The translations under genes and the position numbers were made by a program. This document shows positions 27,846 to 36,737 of a stretch of 64,000 bases of DNA, in pieces. Location: contig JAHQWH010000015.1 of the NCBI GenBank assembly GCA_029856105.1, positions 124,001-188,000 on the forward strand, in the 5' to 3' direction. This DNA is from Promethearchaeia archaeon. GTDB lineage: Archaea > Asgardarchaeota > Lokiarchaeia > Sigyniarchaeales > SOKP01. Within the stretch, counting starts at the first letter, position 1; each line of letters starts with the position of its first letter. Under the pieces are notes generated by a model. The model made no database searches. It was given only the letters and a program-made list of their open reading frames with translations, and was not told the origin of the DNA.

Positions 27846-28430
27846 ATGAAAGTAGTTGTGTTTAATGGAAGTCCTAGGCGCGAAGGTGTTACAACTAAGT
27901 GCTTAAATATTGTAATGGACGAATTAAAAGCCACTGGAATTGAAGTTGAATATGTTTGGATTGGTATAGATAAAATCCAAGGTTGTCTCTCGTGTTATAA
28001 ATGCGCCAAGAACAAAGATAAAAGATGTAGCGTCAAAACTGATAAATTAAACGAATACTTAGAAAAGATGCTTAATGCGGATGGTATAATATTAGGGTCA
28101 CCGACATATTTTGCAGATACTGCGACTCGAATGAAAGCGCTTATCGAAAGAGCTGGGCTTGTAAGTAAAGTGAACGGAGATTTATTAAAACATAAAGTAG
28201 GCGCGGCTGTGGTGTCAGTAAGGCGAGCAGGAGCCGCTCATGTTTTTTCTAGTATAAATTATTTTTTTCTAATTAACCAAATGTTTGTAGTTGGTTCAAG
28301 CTATTGGAATTTAGGCGTTAATCCAAATACTACAGATCCAGAAATGATTAAGGAAGACGAAGAAGGTATAGCTACTTTTCAAAATTTAGGTAAAAACATG
28401 GCTTATCTACTCCAAAAACTTAACACCTAA
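27846..28430 (+). CDS. Iron-sulfur flavoprotein, NADPH-dependent FMN reductase type
   Basis: The N-terminus VVFNGSPRREGVTTKCL is the FMN phosphate-binding loop of the flavodoxin-like NADPH-dependent FMN reductases. A compact cysteine motif, CLSCYKCAKNKDKRC, gives the [4Fe-4S]-binding loop of archaeal iron-sulfur flavoproteins. The length, 194 residues, is typical. Such proteins shuttle electrons from ferredoxin or pass them to O2/peroxide. Strong ribosome site AGAGGT upstream. Confidence 0.85.
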   Translation: MKVVVFNGSPRREGVTTKCLNIVMDELKATGIEVEYVWIGIDKIQGCLSCYKCAKNKDKRCSVKTDKLNEYLEKMLNADGIILGSPTYFADTATRMKALIERAGLVSKVNGDLLKHKVGAAVVSVRRAGAAHVFSSINYFFLINQMFVVGSSYWNLGVNPNTTDPEMIKEDEEGIATFQNLGKNMAYLLQKLNT

Positions 28431-28434
28431 TCTA

Positions 28435-28445
28435 TTTTTTTTTTT
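28435..28445 (+). terminator. T-run terminator
   Basis: A run of eleven T residues immediately after the flavoprotein stop codon, matching archaeal termination. Confidence 0.45.
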
Positions 28446-28577
28446 AGAGCGATCTTTTGTTTAATAAAAAAATACTTTTTAAACCAATATTTATTGTATT
28501 TATATTAGTGTTTTTAAATTATTTATTTTAAAAAGCATCGATATTAGTAAAGCATAAAGCGCTTGAAGGAATCTAAA

Positions 28578-30938
28578 ATGAATGAGCGAATAAAAAAACT
28601 ACGAACACAAAGTCGTAGAGCAATTCCGTATCTTTCATTGGAGCGTGCTTTATTAATAACAGAATTTTATAAGAATGGAGCAGCTCATAAATATTCTGCT
28701 CCAGTTGCTAGAGCTAAAGCATTTGAATATATCCTAAAAAATAAGGAAATTTGTTTTAATGACAATGAGCTTATTGTTGGAGAACGCGGTCCGGAGCCAA
28801 AAGCGACTCCTTCTTACCCAGAAGTTTGCTGTCATACGCTAAATGATTTAGAGATATTAGATTCTCGTGAAAAAATATCTTTTAAAGTGCAAGACGAAGT
28901 GTGGCGAAAATCTAAAGATATCGTCATTCCATTTTGGAAAGGAAAAACAATCAGAGAGAAGATCTTTTCTCAAGTCGACCAAGAGTGGATAGATGCCTAT
29001 TCAGCGGGGATTTACACAGAGTTCATGGAACAGAGAGCTCCTGGACATACTGTAGCTGGAAAGAATATTTGGAACATGGGCTTTATGGATTTTAAAAAAC
29101 GAATTCAAATTTCAATCGAGAACTTAGATTTTTACAACGATCCTGATGCGTTTGCTAAAAGAGAGCAATTAAAGGCCATGGATATAGCAGCTAATAGTAT
29201 AATAGCCTATGCTAAGAGACATACTAAAAAGGCTTTAAAATTAGCCGAAAACGAATCTGATCCAATTAAAAAAAAAGAATTAGAAAAAATCGCTGAGATT
29301 TGTTCTCGCGTTCCAGCTCAAGCTCCAAAAACTTTCTGGGAAGCTTTGCAGCATTACTGGTTCATTCATTTAGGCGTTATTACAGAATATAATACCTGGG
29401 ATGCCTTTAATCCCGGACGGCTTGATCAACATTTATACTCTTTTTACAAGAAAGATATATCTGATGGCATTTTGACAAAAGAAGGAGCCGTCGAACTACT
29501 CCAAGCTTTTTGGATTAAATTTAACAACCAACCAGCACCTCCAAAAGTGGGAGTAACTGCCGAAGAAAGCGGTACTTATACAGATTTTTGCAATATTAAT
29601 CTAGGAGGGTTAAAAGAAGATGGTTCTAACGGAGTAAATGAACTTTCTTACGTACTTTTAGATGTAATTGAAGATCTGAGAATACTACAGCCTAGTAGTA
29701 ATGTTCAAATAAGTGAAAAAACTCCAGACGATTTTATTAGAAGAGCCCTTAAGATTATTAAAACAGGTTTTGGTCAACCCTCGGTTTTTAATGCAGACGC
29801 CATTATCCAAGAACTTACGCACCAAGGAAAATCGTTAGTAGATGCTCGAAACGGTGGTGCGAGTGGATGCGTTGAAACGGGAGCTTTTGGAAAAGAAGCA
29901 TACATATTAACAGGATACTTTAATCTTGTGAAAATTCTTGAAGTTACTTTACATAATGGAAATGATCCTTTAACGAGTAAACAAGTTGGATTAAAGACGG
30001 GAGACGCTACCTCTTTTAGAACTTTTGATGAGTTATTAGAAGCGTATACAAAACAAATTAAGCATTTTGTTGACATTAAAATAAAAGGTAATCTAATAAT
30101 AGAGCGGATTTGGGCGCAAAATCCTTCCCCATTTTTATCAATTATTATTGACGATTGCATCATAAATGGAAAAGATTATAACGATGGCGGAGCAAAATAC
30201 AATACATCCTATATTCAAATTGTTGGCATGGGAAGTATAACTGACTGCTTAACCTCTCTAAAATATAATATCTATGACAATAATATTTATACTATGGAGC
30301 AGATGCTCGAAGTGCTTAAAAAAAACTTCGAAGGTTTTGAGGAAATAAGACAAAAACTGATTTATAGAACGCCTAAATATGGGAATGATAAAGATTACGC
30401 CGATCTTATCACCCAACAAATTTTCGAGATTGTTTATAATGCCATTGATGGTCGTCCAAATACTAGAGGAGGAGTCCATAGAATAAATCTACTTCCTACG
30501 ACTGTCCACATCTATTTTGGAATGGTAACTGGTGCCACGCCAGATGGTAGAAAGGCGTTTACACCTTTATCTGAAGGAATTTCCCCAGTCCAAGGGATGG
30601 ATATTAATGGTCCAACCTCAGTAATAAAGTCCGCTGGCAAAATTGACCATCTTCGAACTGGAGGGTCTTTATTAAATCAAAAATTTTCTCCCAAATTCTT
30701 TTCAAGTGAATCAGGAATTAATAATATAGCCCATCTGATACGCTCTTATTTTAAAATGGGGGGTCATCATATTCAGTTTAACGTAGTCTCGGCAAATACC
30801 TTGCGTGCTGCTCAAGAAGATCCAATAAAATATCGTAATCTAATTGTACGCGTTGCTGGTTATAGCGATTATTATATAAACTTAGGAAAAGATTTACAGG
30901 AAGAGATTATTAGAAGAACAGAACATTTTTCTATTTAG
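28578..30938 (+). CDS. Glycyl radical enzyme, arylacetate decarboxylase-like
   Basis: A pyruvate formate-lyase superfamily enzyme. The cysteine loop GGASGCVETGAFG carries the thiyl Cys431 with Glu433 (C-x-E, as in dehydratases and decarboxylases, not the CC of PFL). The radical site is RVAGYSDYYINL with Gly761, near the C-terminus. The stretches GCVETGAFGKEAYILTGYFN and CIINGKDYNDGGAKYNTSYI recall 4-hydroxyphenylacetate/phenylacetate/indoleacetate decarboxylases, though this is from memory. No activase and no small HpdC-like subunit gene are nearby, so the activator must be encoded elsewhere. ATG 28578 follows AAGGA at normal distance. Confidence 0.82.
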   Translation: MNERIKKLRTQSRRAIPYLSLERALLITEFYKNGAAHKYSAPVARAKAFEYILKNKEICFNDNELIVGERGPEPKATPSYPEVCCHTLNDLEILDSREKISFKVQDEVWRKSKDIVIPFWKGKTIREKIFSQVDQEWIDAYSAGIYTEFMEQRAPGHTVAGKNIWNMGFMDFKKRIQISIENLDFYNDPDAFAKREQLKAMDIAANSIIAYAKRHTKKALKLAENESDPIKKKELEKIAEICSRVPAQAPKTFWEALQHYWFIHLGVITEYNTWDAFNPGRLDQHLYSFYKKDISDGILTKEGAVELLQAFWIKFNNQPAPPKVGVTAEESGTYTDFCNINLGGLKEDGSNGVNELSYVLLDVIEDLRILQPSSNVQISEKTPDDFIRRALKIIKTGFGQPSVFNADAIIQELTHQGKSLVDARNGGASGCVETGAFGKEAYILTGYFNLVKILEVTLHNGNDPLTSKQVGLKTGDATSFRTFDELLEAYTKQIKHFVDIKIKGNLIIERIWAQNPSPFLSIIIDDCIINGKDYNDGGAKYNTSYIQIVGMGSITDCLTSLKYNIYDNNIYTMEQMLEVLKKNFEGFEEIRQKLIYRTPKYGNDKDYADLITQQIFEIVYNAIDGRPNTRGGVHRINLLPTTVHIYFGMVTGATPDGRKAFTPLSEGISPVQGMDINGPTSVIKSAGKIDHLRTGGSLLNQKFSPKFFSSESGINNIAHLIRSYFKMGGHHIQFNVVSANTLRAAQEDPIKYRNLIVRVAGYSDYYINLGKDLQEEIIRRTEHFSI

Positions 30939-30968
30939 ACCTAAAACTAAATATGATTTAATGGTTTA

Positions 30969-30994
30969 TTTGTTTGTTTGTTTGTTTGTTTGTT
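30969..30994. repeat. TTTG microsatellite
   Basis: Six consecutive TTTG units between the glycyl radical enzyme and the converging dipeptidase gene, followed by TTAG. A simple-sequence repeat with no evident function. Confidence 0.85.
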
Positions 30995-31131
30995 AGTTTT
31001 AAATTTGAAATCATAAAACTAGAAGGATGGGAAAGTTAGAATTAAATATGATACAGAAATCTACTATGGTCAATTAACCTAGGAATTGCAGAAAAAAAAA
31101 AGAACCAAAAAAAATTAAATTAAAGAACTCT

Positions 31132-32268
31132 TTAGCCCACAACTTTCTTAAAAAGTCTTAAGAAGTTTTCACCAGCAAGTTTCTTTATTTCTTGATTGCT
31201 ATAGCCTCTCGAAATTAATCCCTTAATTAGATTAGGAAATTTCTTATATTGGTCGAAACCATCTATTTTTGTTAAAAAACTTGCTTTATCTTCGGGTCGA
31301 AAACCTAACGCGTCCATAAACTCTCCAATCTTAATTGCCAAATTATCAGGTACTGAAAAACCGTAAAAATCGGAGCCAACCCCAACATAATCAATTCCTA
31401 CAAGATTCACTATATAATCGAGGTGATCAAGCCAATCATCTATAGTGGTTGTTGTATTGCTCGTTAAAAATCCCGGAACGGCATACACGCCTATATATCC
31501 ACCTTTTTCTGCAAGAGCTTTAAGAAAATCGTCGTCTTTTCCTCTTGCATGTTCGTATAAATTTTTTGCCGATGTGTGAGAAGCTATAATCGGGTCTTTA
31601 GAATTCTCTAAAGCATCTAATGACGTTTGAGGACCGCAATGAGAGATATCAACAATTGCTCCAAGCTCATTAATCTTGTTAACAACCTCGATACCAAATT
31701 CTGTTAAACCTCTATCTCTTACTGCTATACATCCAGTTCCAACCGCAATTTTTTTGTTATAGGTAAGTTGCATTATTCTGAACCCTTGCATATAATTGAG
31801 CTCAACCATGTTAATATCTTTACCGATATGTTGCATGCTTTGAACATTTAAAATTATACCTTTTTTCCCCTCTTTATGCGCTCTTTCAATATCTGCTCCC
31901 TTTAATACTTTAATAAACAAATCTGGTCGATTATCCAACATATATGTCATATAAGAGAAGTTATGAAAAACACCATCAAAGGAATAAGGTTTTGAATGCA
32001 TAGGTCCAAGCGTCCAACTTACGCAAGTCACTCCAGATTCTTTCCATGCTTCGACATATTTAGAATCGTATTCCTCGTCATTAACCACATTTCTCGCAAA
32101 TTGCAATATTAAAATAGGGATTATATCCCAGGGATTCATCCCTTGAGCTAACATCTTATCATTAGCCTTAATAATGTCATCTGACCATAATAAAGGCCCA
32201 TGACTAAGTGTATCAATAATGATACTTGACTCTAAGATTTCATTTAACCTATTATTTATTTCGTTCAT
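31132..32268 (-). CDS. Membrane dipeptidase-like protein (M19), divergent metal site
   Basis: Renal dipeptidase-family TIM barrel: VDISHCGPQTSLDAL, IIASHTSAKNLYEHARGKDD and GIDYVGVGSDFYG are typical, with the second-site His ligands (SHCG, ASHTSA) present. The N-terminal metal motif HxD (usually DGHND) reads DTLSHGP, and the bridging Glu of GIEGG is replaced (LNVQSMQHIG). Hydrolysis may thus be altered or lost; it could act on an unusual substrate. AAGGTGG precedes the ATG at 32268. Confidence 0.8.
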   Translation of the reverse strand: MNEINNRLNEILESSIIIDTLSHGPLLWSDDIIKANDKMLAQGMNPWDIIPILILQFARNVVNDEEYDSKYVEAWKESGVTCVSWTLGPMHSKPYSFDGVFHNFSYMTYMLDNRPDLFIKVLKGADIERAHKEGKKGIILNVQSMQHIGKDINMVELNYMQGFRIMQLTYNKKIAVGTGCIAVRDRGLTEFGIEVVNKINELGAIVDISHCGPQTSLDALENSKDPIIASHTSAKNLYEHARGKDDDFLKALAEKGGYIGVYAVPGFLTSNTTTTIDDWLDHLDYIVNLVGIDYVGVGSDFYGFSVPDNLAIKIGEFMDALGFRPEDKASFLTKIDGFDQYKKFPNLIKGLISRGYSNQEIKKLAGENFLRLFKKVVG

Positions 32269-32416
32269 AATATACCACCTTTGTTTTGCATATTATTTAA
32301 AATTATTATGTAAATATCAAAAAAAATTAATCGGACCTTGATTTTTTGAACCTTTAAAGTTATGAATGTTTTTTAATCCAATTATCTAAGCTTTCAAATT
32401 AAAAAAAATGAAAGAC

Positions 32417-33322
32417 TTAAGAAGTTAAAGCGTTTACAATATCTTCAAAATACTTGAAAATCGTGGAGTAGTGCCCATCGTTTGGATAAAATTTTCCTTC
32501 ACAATTTGGAATTGCTTTACACACACCACGCCCCATAGCAATAGGCACAGCTTCATCCACTTGTCCATGCCATAAATACACTTTAAGTTTTGGAGTTATA
32601 TCTTCAAGGCTAAAACCCCAAGGTTTTGCGTATAATTTCCCTTCGTAAATTACTCCTTTATTTCCTTGACGGAATGCTTCTGCGCTTTCTTTTATAAAAA
32701 GAGGAAGTAATTTAGGATCGTCCATAACTTCCCTATCTGGTTCTGGAAACTTTTTAATAGTTTTCCTCATTTTCTTTTCTGCTTTTTCTAAATCTTTCAA
32801 CCCTCGAGATTGAAAAAATATCATCAATTTAAAAAGCCATGGTATTCTTCGAATAACAAAAGATAATCTGCGAATACTTTTTATTTCTTCTTCTACTTCA
32901 AGATCCATTGGTCCTAAACCGCTAATAATACCACAAGTCGTTAAGCGATCAGGAATTTTATATGCACAGGCTGTAGCATATGGACCTCCCCCCGATATTC
33001 CTTCAATAGCAAATCTTTCTATTCCTAAGGCGTCAGCTAGCTCAACTACATCATCTGACCAATCTAAAATAGTACGGTCTTTTTTGAAATCGGAAAGCCC
33101 CATGCCTGGTCTATCGATTCCAATAAGTCTAATATTATTTTGAATAACTCTATCCGCAAAAATAGCAACTTCTAAACGAGAACCTGGAATACCATGGAAG
33201 TGAAACAATGGTTTTGCTTCTGGATTACCTAAATCCGCGTAACCAAGGTTCCTTCCGTCTTTTAACTTAATAGTTTGATTAACCGCTACCTTTTGTTTTT
33301 TATCGAATTTCTTATATGTCAT
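32417..33322 (-). CDS. Alpha/beta hydrolase
   Basis: All catalytic elements are visible: oxyanion region FHGIPGSR, nucleophile elbow GISGGGPYATA (Ser in GxSxG), acid in HGQVDEAVP, and His in NDGHYSTIF. A lid of helices rich in Lys/Arg lies between. At 301 residues it resembles epoxide hydrolase/haloperoxidase-type soluble hydrolases; the substrate is unknown. A degraded copy of the middle of a sister gene sits at 54872-55140 on the minus strand. Confidence 0.85.
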   Translation of the reverse strand: MTYKKFDKKQKVAVNQTIKLKDGRNLGYADLGNPEAKPLFHFHGIPGSRLEVAIFADRVIQNNIRLIGIDRPGMGLSDFKKDRTILDWSDDVVELADALGIERFAIEGISGGGPYATACAYKIPDRLTTCGIISGLGPMDLEVEEEIKSIRRLSFVIRRIPWLFKLMIFFQSRGLKDLEKAEKKMRKTIKKFPEPDREVMDDPKLLPLFIKESAEAFRQGNKGVIYEGKLYAKPWGFSLEDITPKLKVYLWHGQVDEAVPIAMGRGVCKAIPNCEGKFYPNDGHYSTIFKYFEDIVNALTS

Positions 33323-33463
33323 AACCCTTCAAATTCTTCCTTATAAATTTTATATTGTTTTCATCATTAAGATTTGTAAAACTTAATACTTAACTGAATT
33401 TAGTATTTTCCTTAGAACTGTAAAATTAGATATATTTTTAACTTAAGAAAAGATTTAAGAATT

Positions 33464-34153
33464 ATGGCACCTGATCCTCAAGTTATGATGGAGATGACAT
33501 TCAGCGTTATCTATTTAATCTATATCTGTGTTATTGTAATTCTAATGTCAAAAAACATGAAAAATGTAAATCCAAAAGAAATCGTTACAGCAAAAAGAAT
33601 ACGATTAGCATTTTTCGCGCTATTAATAGGTGATTTAGGGCATGTAGGTGCTCGATTAATCGATTTTTTCTCTGTAGAAGTAGAAATAAATTACATTATT
33701 TTAGGAATCGGATCTCTCTTTGAAATGGTTGGTTTAATCTTTCTTTTTATACTTTTCACAGATGCTTGGCGGGTACAATTTAATCATCCGAAGAATTTAC
33801 TGTTTAAAGTATTAGTTGGTATCGGAATAGTTGGATTAATTATATTTGTATTTCCTCAAAATCAATGGACAGCTCAATCAAGTCCTTACGAATGGTTAGT
33901 AATCCGAAACATTCCATGGTTGATACAAGGAGTTGTGTTATCAATATTAATATATCGAGACGCAAAAGCGGTTGATGATAAACAATTAGTTAGAATTGGA
34001 ATTTACATCTTTATTTCGTATTTTTTCTATATGCCAGTGGTCTTCTTCGGAGAATTAGCCCCAATGCTTGGAATGCTCATGATAATAGGAACAGTTGTTT
34101 TTATGTTGTGGCAATATACATCCTATAGTCGCTTTTTCAAGAAGAGAGAATAA
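33464..34153 (+). CDS. Seven-helix membrane protein, unknown
   Basis: 229 residues with about seven hydrophobic segments (near residues 9-27, 44-60, 75-98, 112-130, 145-160, 174-193 and 197-220) and a basic C-terminus SRFFKKRE. No retinal-binding Lys pattern or transporter motif is recognised. It is divergent from the alpha/beta hydrolase. TATA-like TATATTTTTA lies about 20-30 bp before the ATG. Confidence 0.6.
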   Translation: MAPDPQVMMEMTFSVIYLIYICVIVILMSKNMKNVNPKEIVTAKRIRLAFFALLIGDLGHVGARLIDFFSVEVEINYIILGIGSLFEMVGLIFLFILFTDAWRVQFNHPKNLLFKVLVGIGIVGLIIFVFPQNQWTAQSSPYEWLVIRNIPWLIQGVVLSILIYRDAKAVDDKQLVRIGIYIFISYFFYMPVVFFGELAPMLGMLMIIGTVVFMLWQYTSYSRFFKKRE

Positions 34154-34208
34154 TAATTTAAAAATTTACATCGGTTTGTCTCTGATTTTACTAAAATAAT
34201 AAAATAGA

Positions 34209-35111
34209 TTAATTAATGAGTCGATCAACTAGAAGATTTTTAAAAGCTTGGACATCTTTCCAAGAAGTTGCACAACGTATCAAATTTCCTCTTTCGCTAA
34301 TTTGAGTTGAGCCGCGATCAGTGATCTCAATTTTTAATTCTTCAATGTTAAGCAATTCTTCAGAGAAACCGAGGTATATAGCCACTGTGTCAAATAGGAC
34401 CGAAGTCTCATTTTTTTTTGTCAATATTAATTTGGGTATGATTTTTTTTTTCCATATCTCAAAATTTTCTTTGATTGATCTAACTATTAAATTGTCGCAC
34501 TTCATGACTCTCTCTAAAAGGGCCCCCGTGAGCACAATATTTCCACAAGTATCCAAAGGTGTAATTGTCTTCTCCCAAGGTGCTTGAAAGACTTCTTTAG
34601 AAGCCTTAATGTTCTTTTTTATATTGAATTCCCGGAGAGGTGAATTTGAGCCCCTGTATCCAATGCGAATACTCCCATGCATCCCTACAAAACGAGAATT
34701 CTCTGTAATATTTGGATTCATTTTAAGTGCTCCTGCCACAGTTCCTAAGGGTCCAATGGCGATGAGTGTTAAAGGCTCAGGAGAATCCATTATCGTGGAA
34801 CAAAGAACCTCCATACCATTTCCATAAACCGTACCGGGATATCTTGATATGTCATATTTCTTAATCCAAGGATATAACCAACCTTTTTTACGATTTTCCA
34901 GAGGTCCAATTCCTATAGGGATGTCTGTTCGACCCACAATTTCGAGAAATTTAGCAACAAGCTTGGTTTTTAGCGGAGTATTGCCAGTTGATGTTGTAAT
35001 TAATTTAACATCCAATTCAGGGCACTTTAATAATAAACCTAGAGCCCAAGTGTCATCAATATCCAACCCTATATCTGTGTCTAGAATTACTGGAATTTTT
35101 TTGTCATGCAT
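34209..35111 (-). CDS. Inosine-uridine nucleoside hydrolase family protein
   Basis: The N-terminal Ca-binding signature DTDIGLDIDDTWAL and the late Asp of LFDTVAIYLGFS match IU-nucleoside hydrolases, which cleave the N-glycosidic bond of ribonucleosides for base salvage. 300 residues, typical. The stop codon is 97% likely genuine because the fumarase gene ends 21 bp away on the same strand, suggesting an operon fumC then hydrolase. Confidence 0.86.
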   Translation of the reverse strand: MHDKKIPVILDTDIGLDIDDTWALGLLLKCPELDVKLITTSTGNTPLKTKLVAKFLEIVGRTDIPIGIGPLENRKKGWLYPWIKKYDISRYPGTVYGNGMEVLCSTIMDSPEPLTLIAIGPLGTVAGALKMNPNITENSRFVGMHGSIRIGYRGSNSPLREFNIKKNIKASKEVFQAPWEKTITPLDTCGNIVLTGALLERVMKCDNLIVRSIKENFEIWKKKIIPKLILTKKNETSVLFDTVAIYLGFSEELLNIEELKIEITDRGSTQISERGNLIRCATSWKDVQAFKNLLVDRLIN

Positions 35112-35132
35112 TTTTGCTATCCTAATTTTCTT

Positions 35133-36512
35133 TTATACCATTTTTTTAGGGTCTAAAAGTTCGTCCAAATTATCGATCTTTAAACCCATTTCTTTAATTA
35201 CTACTTTACAGGTTTTACCTTCCTTATGCGCTCTTTGGGCAATTTCAGAACATTTATCGTACCCTATTATTGGAGATAAATTAGTAACAATCATTAGCAT
35301 TTGGTCTAAATTCATATTGATTTGTTTAGTGTTCGCTTTTAAGCCGATTAAGCAATTACTAATAAAAGAATTAATACCCCCTATTAAAATTTCAATAGAT
35401 TCAAGAACATTTACAATCATTACGGGTTTACTCATGTTCAAATCTAAAATGCTTCCATACATTTCTCCACTTGTAACAACATAGTCGTTTCCAATCACTT
35501 GAAGACATACTTGAATTAAAGCTTCAGATTGAGTAGGATTAATTTTCCCAGGCATAATAGACGACCCTGGTTCGTTTTGGGGTAAAATCAATTCTGATAG
35601 ACCTGCTCTTGGACCACTGCCCATCCAGCGAATGTCATTTGCCATTTTTAAAAGCGATAACGCTAAAAGTCTTAAGTTACTACTGGCATTAGCTATAGTA
35701 TTATGCGAAGATATTCCCTCCGCTTTTATAGGATTAATTTTAAGAGATAAGGAAGTTATTTTTGAAAGATGGTTTACGGTCAATTTATCAAAATCTTTAT
35801 GAGCATTTAAACCTGTACCTAAAGCTGTGCCACCTATTGGGATGAATAATAATTCATCCATTACATGTCTTAATCGTTCAATATTAGTTTCGATTTGTTT
35901 TTTGTATACTTTAAATTCTAACGATAGTGGTATTGGGACGGCATCTTGTAAGTGCGTTCTTCCTACTTTAACGATTTCTTCAAATTCTTCGATTTTAATG
36001 GTTAAAGTTTCTACTAATCTGTTTAAGACCGGAATTAACTTCTTTATCATATGTACAGTGGATATATGCATAGTAGTGGGTATCACATCGTTAGAAGATT
36101 GGCTCTTATTTACGTGATCATTTGGATGGATGGGATGTTTCTTACCCATAGGAAATCCTAAGATTTGAGCAGCCCTATTAGCTAATACTTCATTCATGTT
36201 CATGTTTGTTTGAGTTCCACTTCCTGTTTGATAAATATCAATTGGAAATTGATCTAAAAGCTTATTTTCGTTCAATATTTCGTTAACTGCTTGGAGAATG
36301 GCATCTCCTTTTTCTTTGTCAATCAACCCTAATTCCATATTTGTTAACAGACACGCTTTTTTAAGCTGTCCTAATGAAACGATAAATATCTTAGGGAATG
36401 TTTTTCCACTTATTTGAAAATTTTGGATTGCTCTTTGAGTATTTATCCCCCAATAAACATCACTTGGAACTTCTAATTCCCCTATGACATCTTTTTCTGT
36501 TCTAAAACTCAT
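35133..36512 (-). CDS. fumC: Fumarate hydratase, class II
   Basis: Interconverts fumarate and malate. It carries the fumarase/aspartase superfamily signature GSSIMPGKINP and the FumC-type stretches TGSGTQTNMNMNEVLANRA and HPNDHVNKSQSSND. 459 residues. Aspartase is excluded mainly by the HPNDHVNKSQSSND form. Followed by the nucleoside hydrolase 21 bp downstream. It supplies the C4 part of the TCA set seen in this window. Confidence 0.9.
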   Translation of the reverse strand: MSFRTEKDVIGELEVPSDVYWGINTQRAIQNFQISGKTFPKIFIVSLGQLKKACLLTNMELGLIDKEKGDAILQAVNEILNENKLLDQFPIDIYQTGSGTQTNMNMNEVLANRAAQILGFPMGKKHPIHPNDHVNKSQSSNDVIPTTMHISTVHMIKKLIPVLNRLVETLTIKIEEFEEIVKVGRTHLQDAVPIPLSLEFKVYKKQIETNIERLRHVMDELLFIPIGGTALGTGLNAHKDFDKLTVNHLSKITSLSLKINPIKAEGISSHNTIANASSNLRLLALSLLKMANDIRWMGSGPRAGLSELILPQNEPGSSIMPGKINPTQSEALIQVCLQVIGNDYVVTSGEMYGSILDLNMSKPVMIVNVLESIEILIGGINSFISNCLIGLKANTKQINMNLDQMLMIVTNLSPIIGYDKCSEIAQRAHKEGKTCKVVIKEMGLKIDNLDELLDPKKMV

Positions 36513-36737
36513 TTAATTCCATCATTATTTTCCTTTTTTAATAATGTAGAATGGATAAGATAATTAAAAAAAGTTTATACTAATATTCAATAAATAAATA
36601 TTAAATAAACCTTTCAGTTCTCAATTAATATATCTTTTTCTATAAAAAAGAATTATATGGTTACAATGATTATTATAAAAATGCAAATCATTTTGTAATA
36701 GAATATTAGCCATTTTTAATAGGTGTTATCAGAATAG

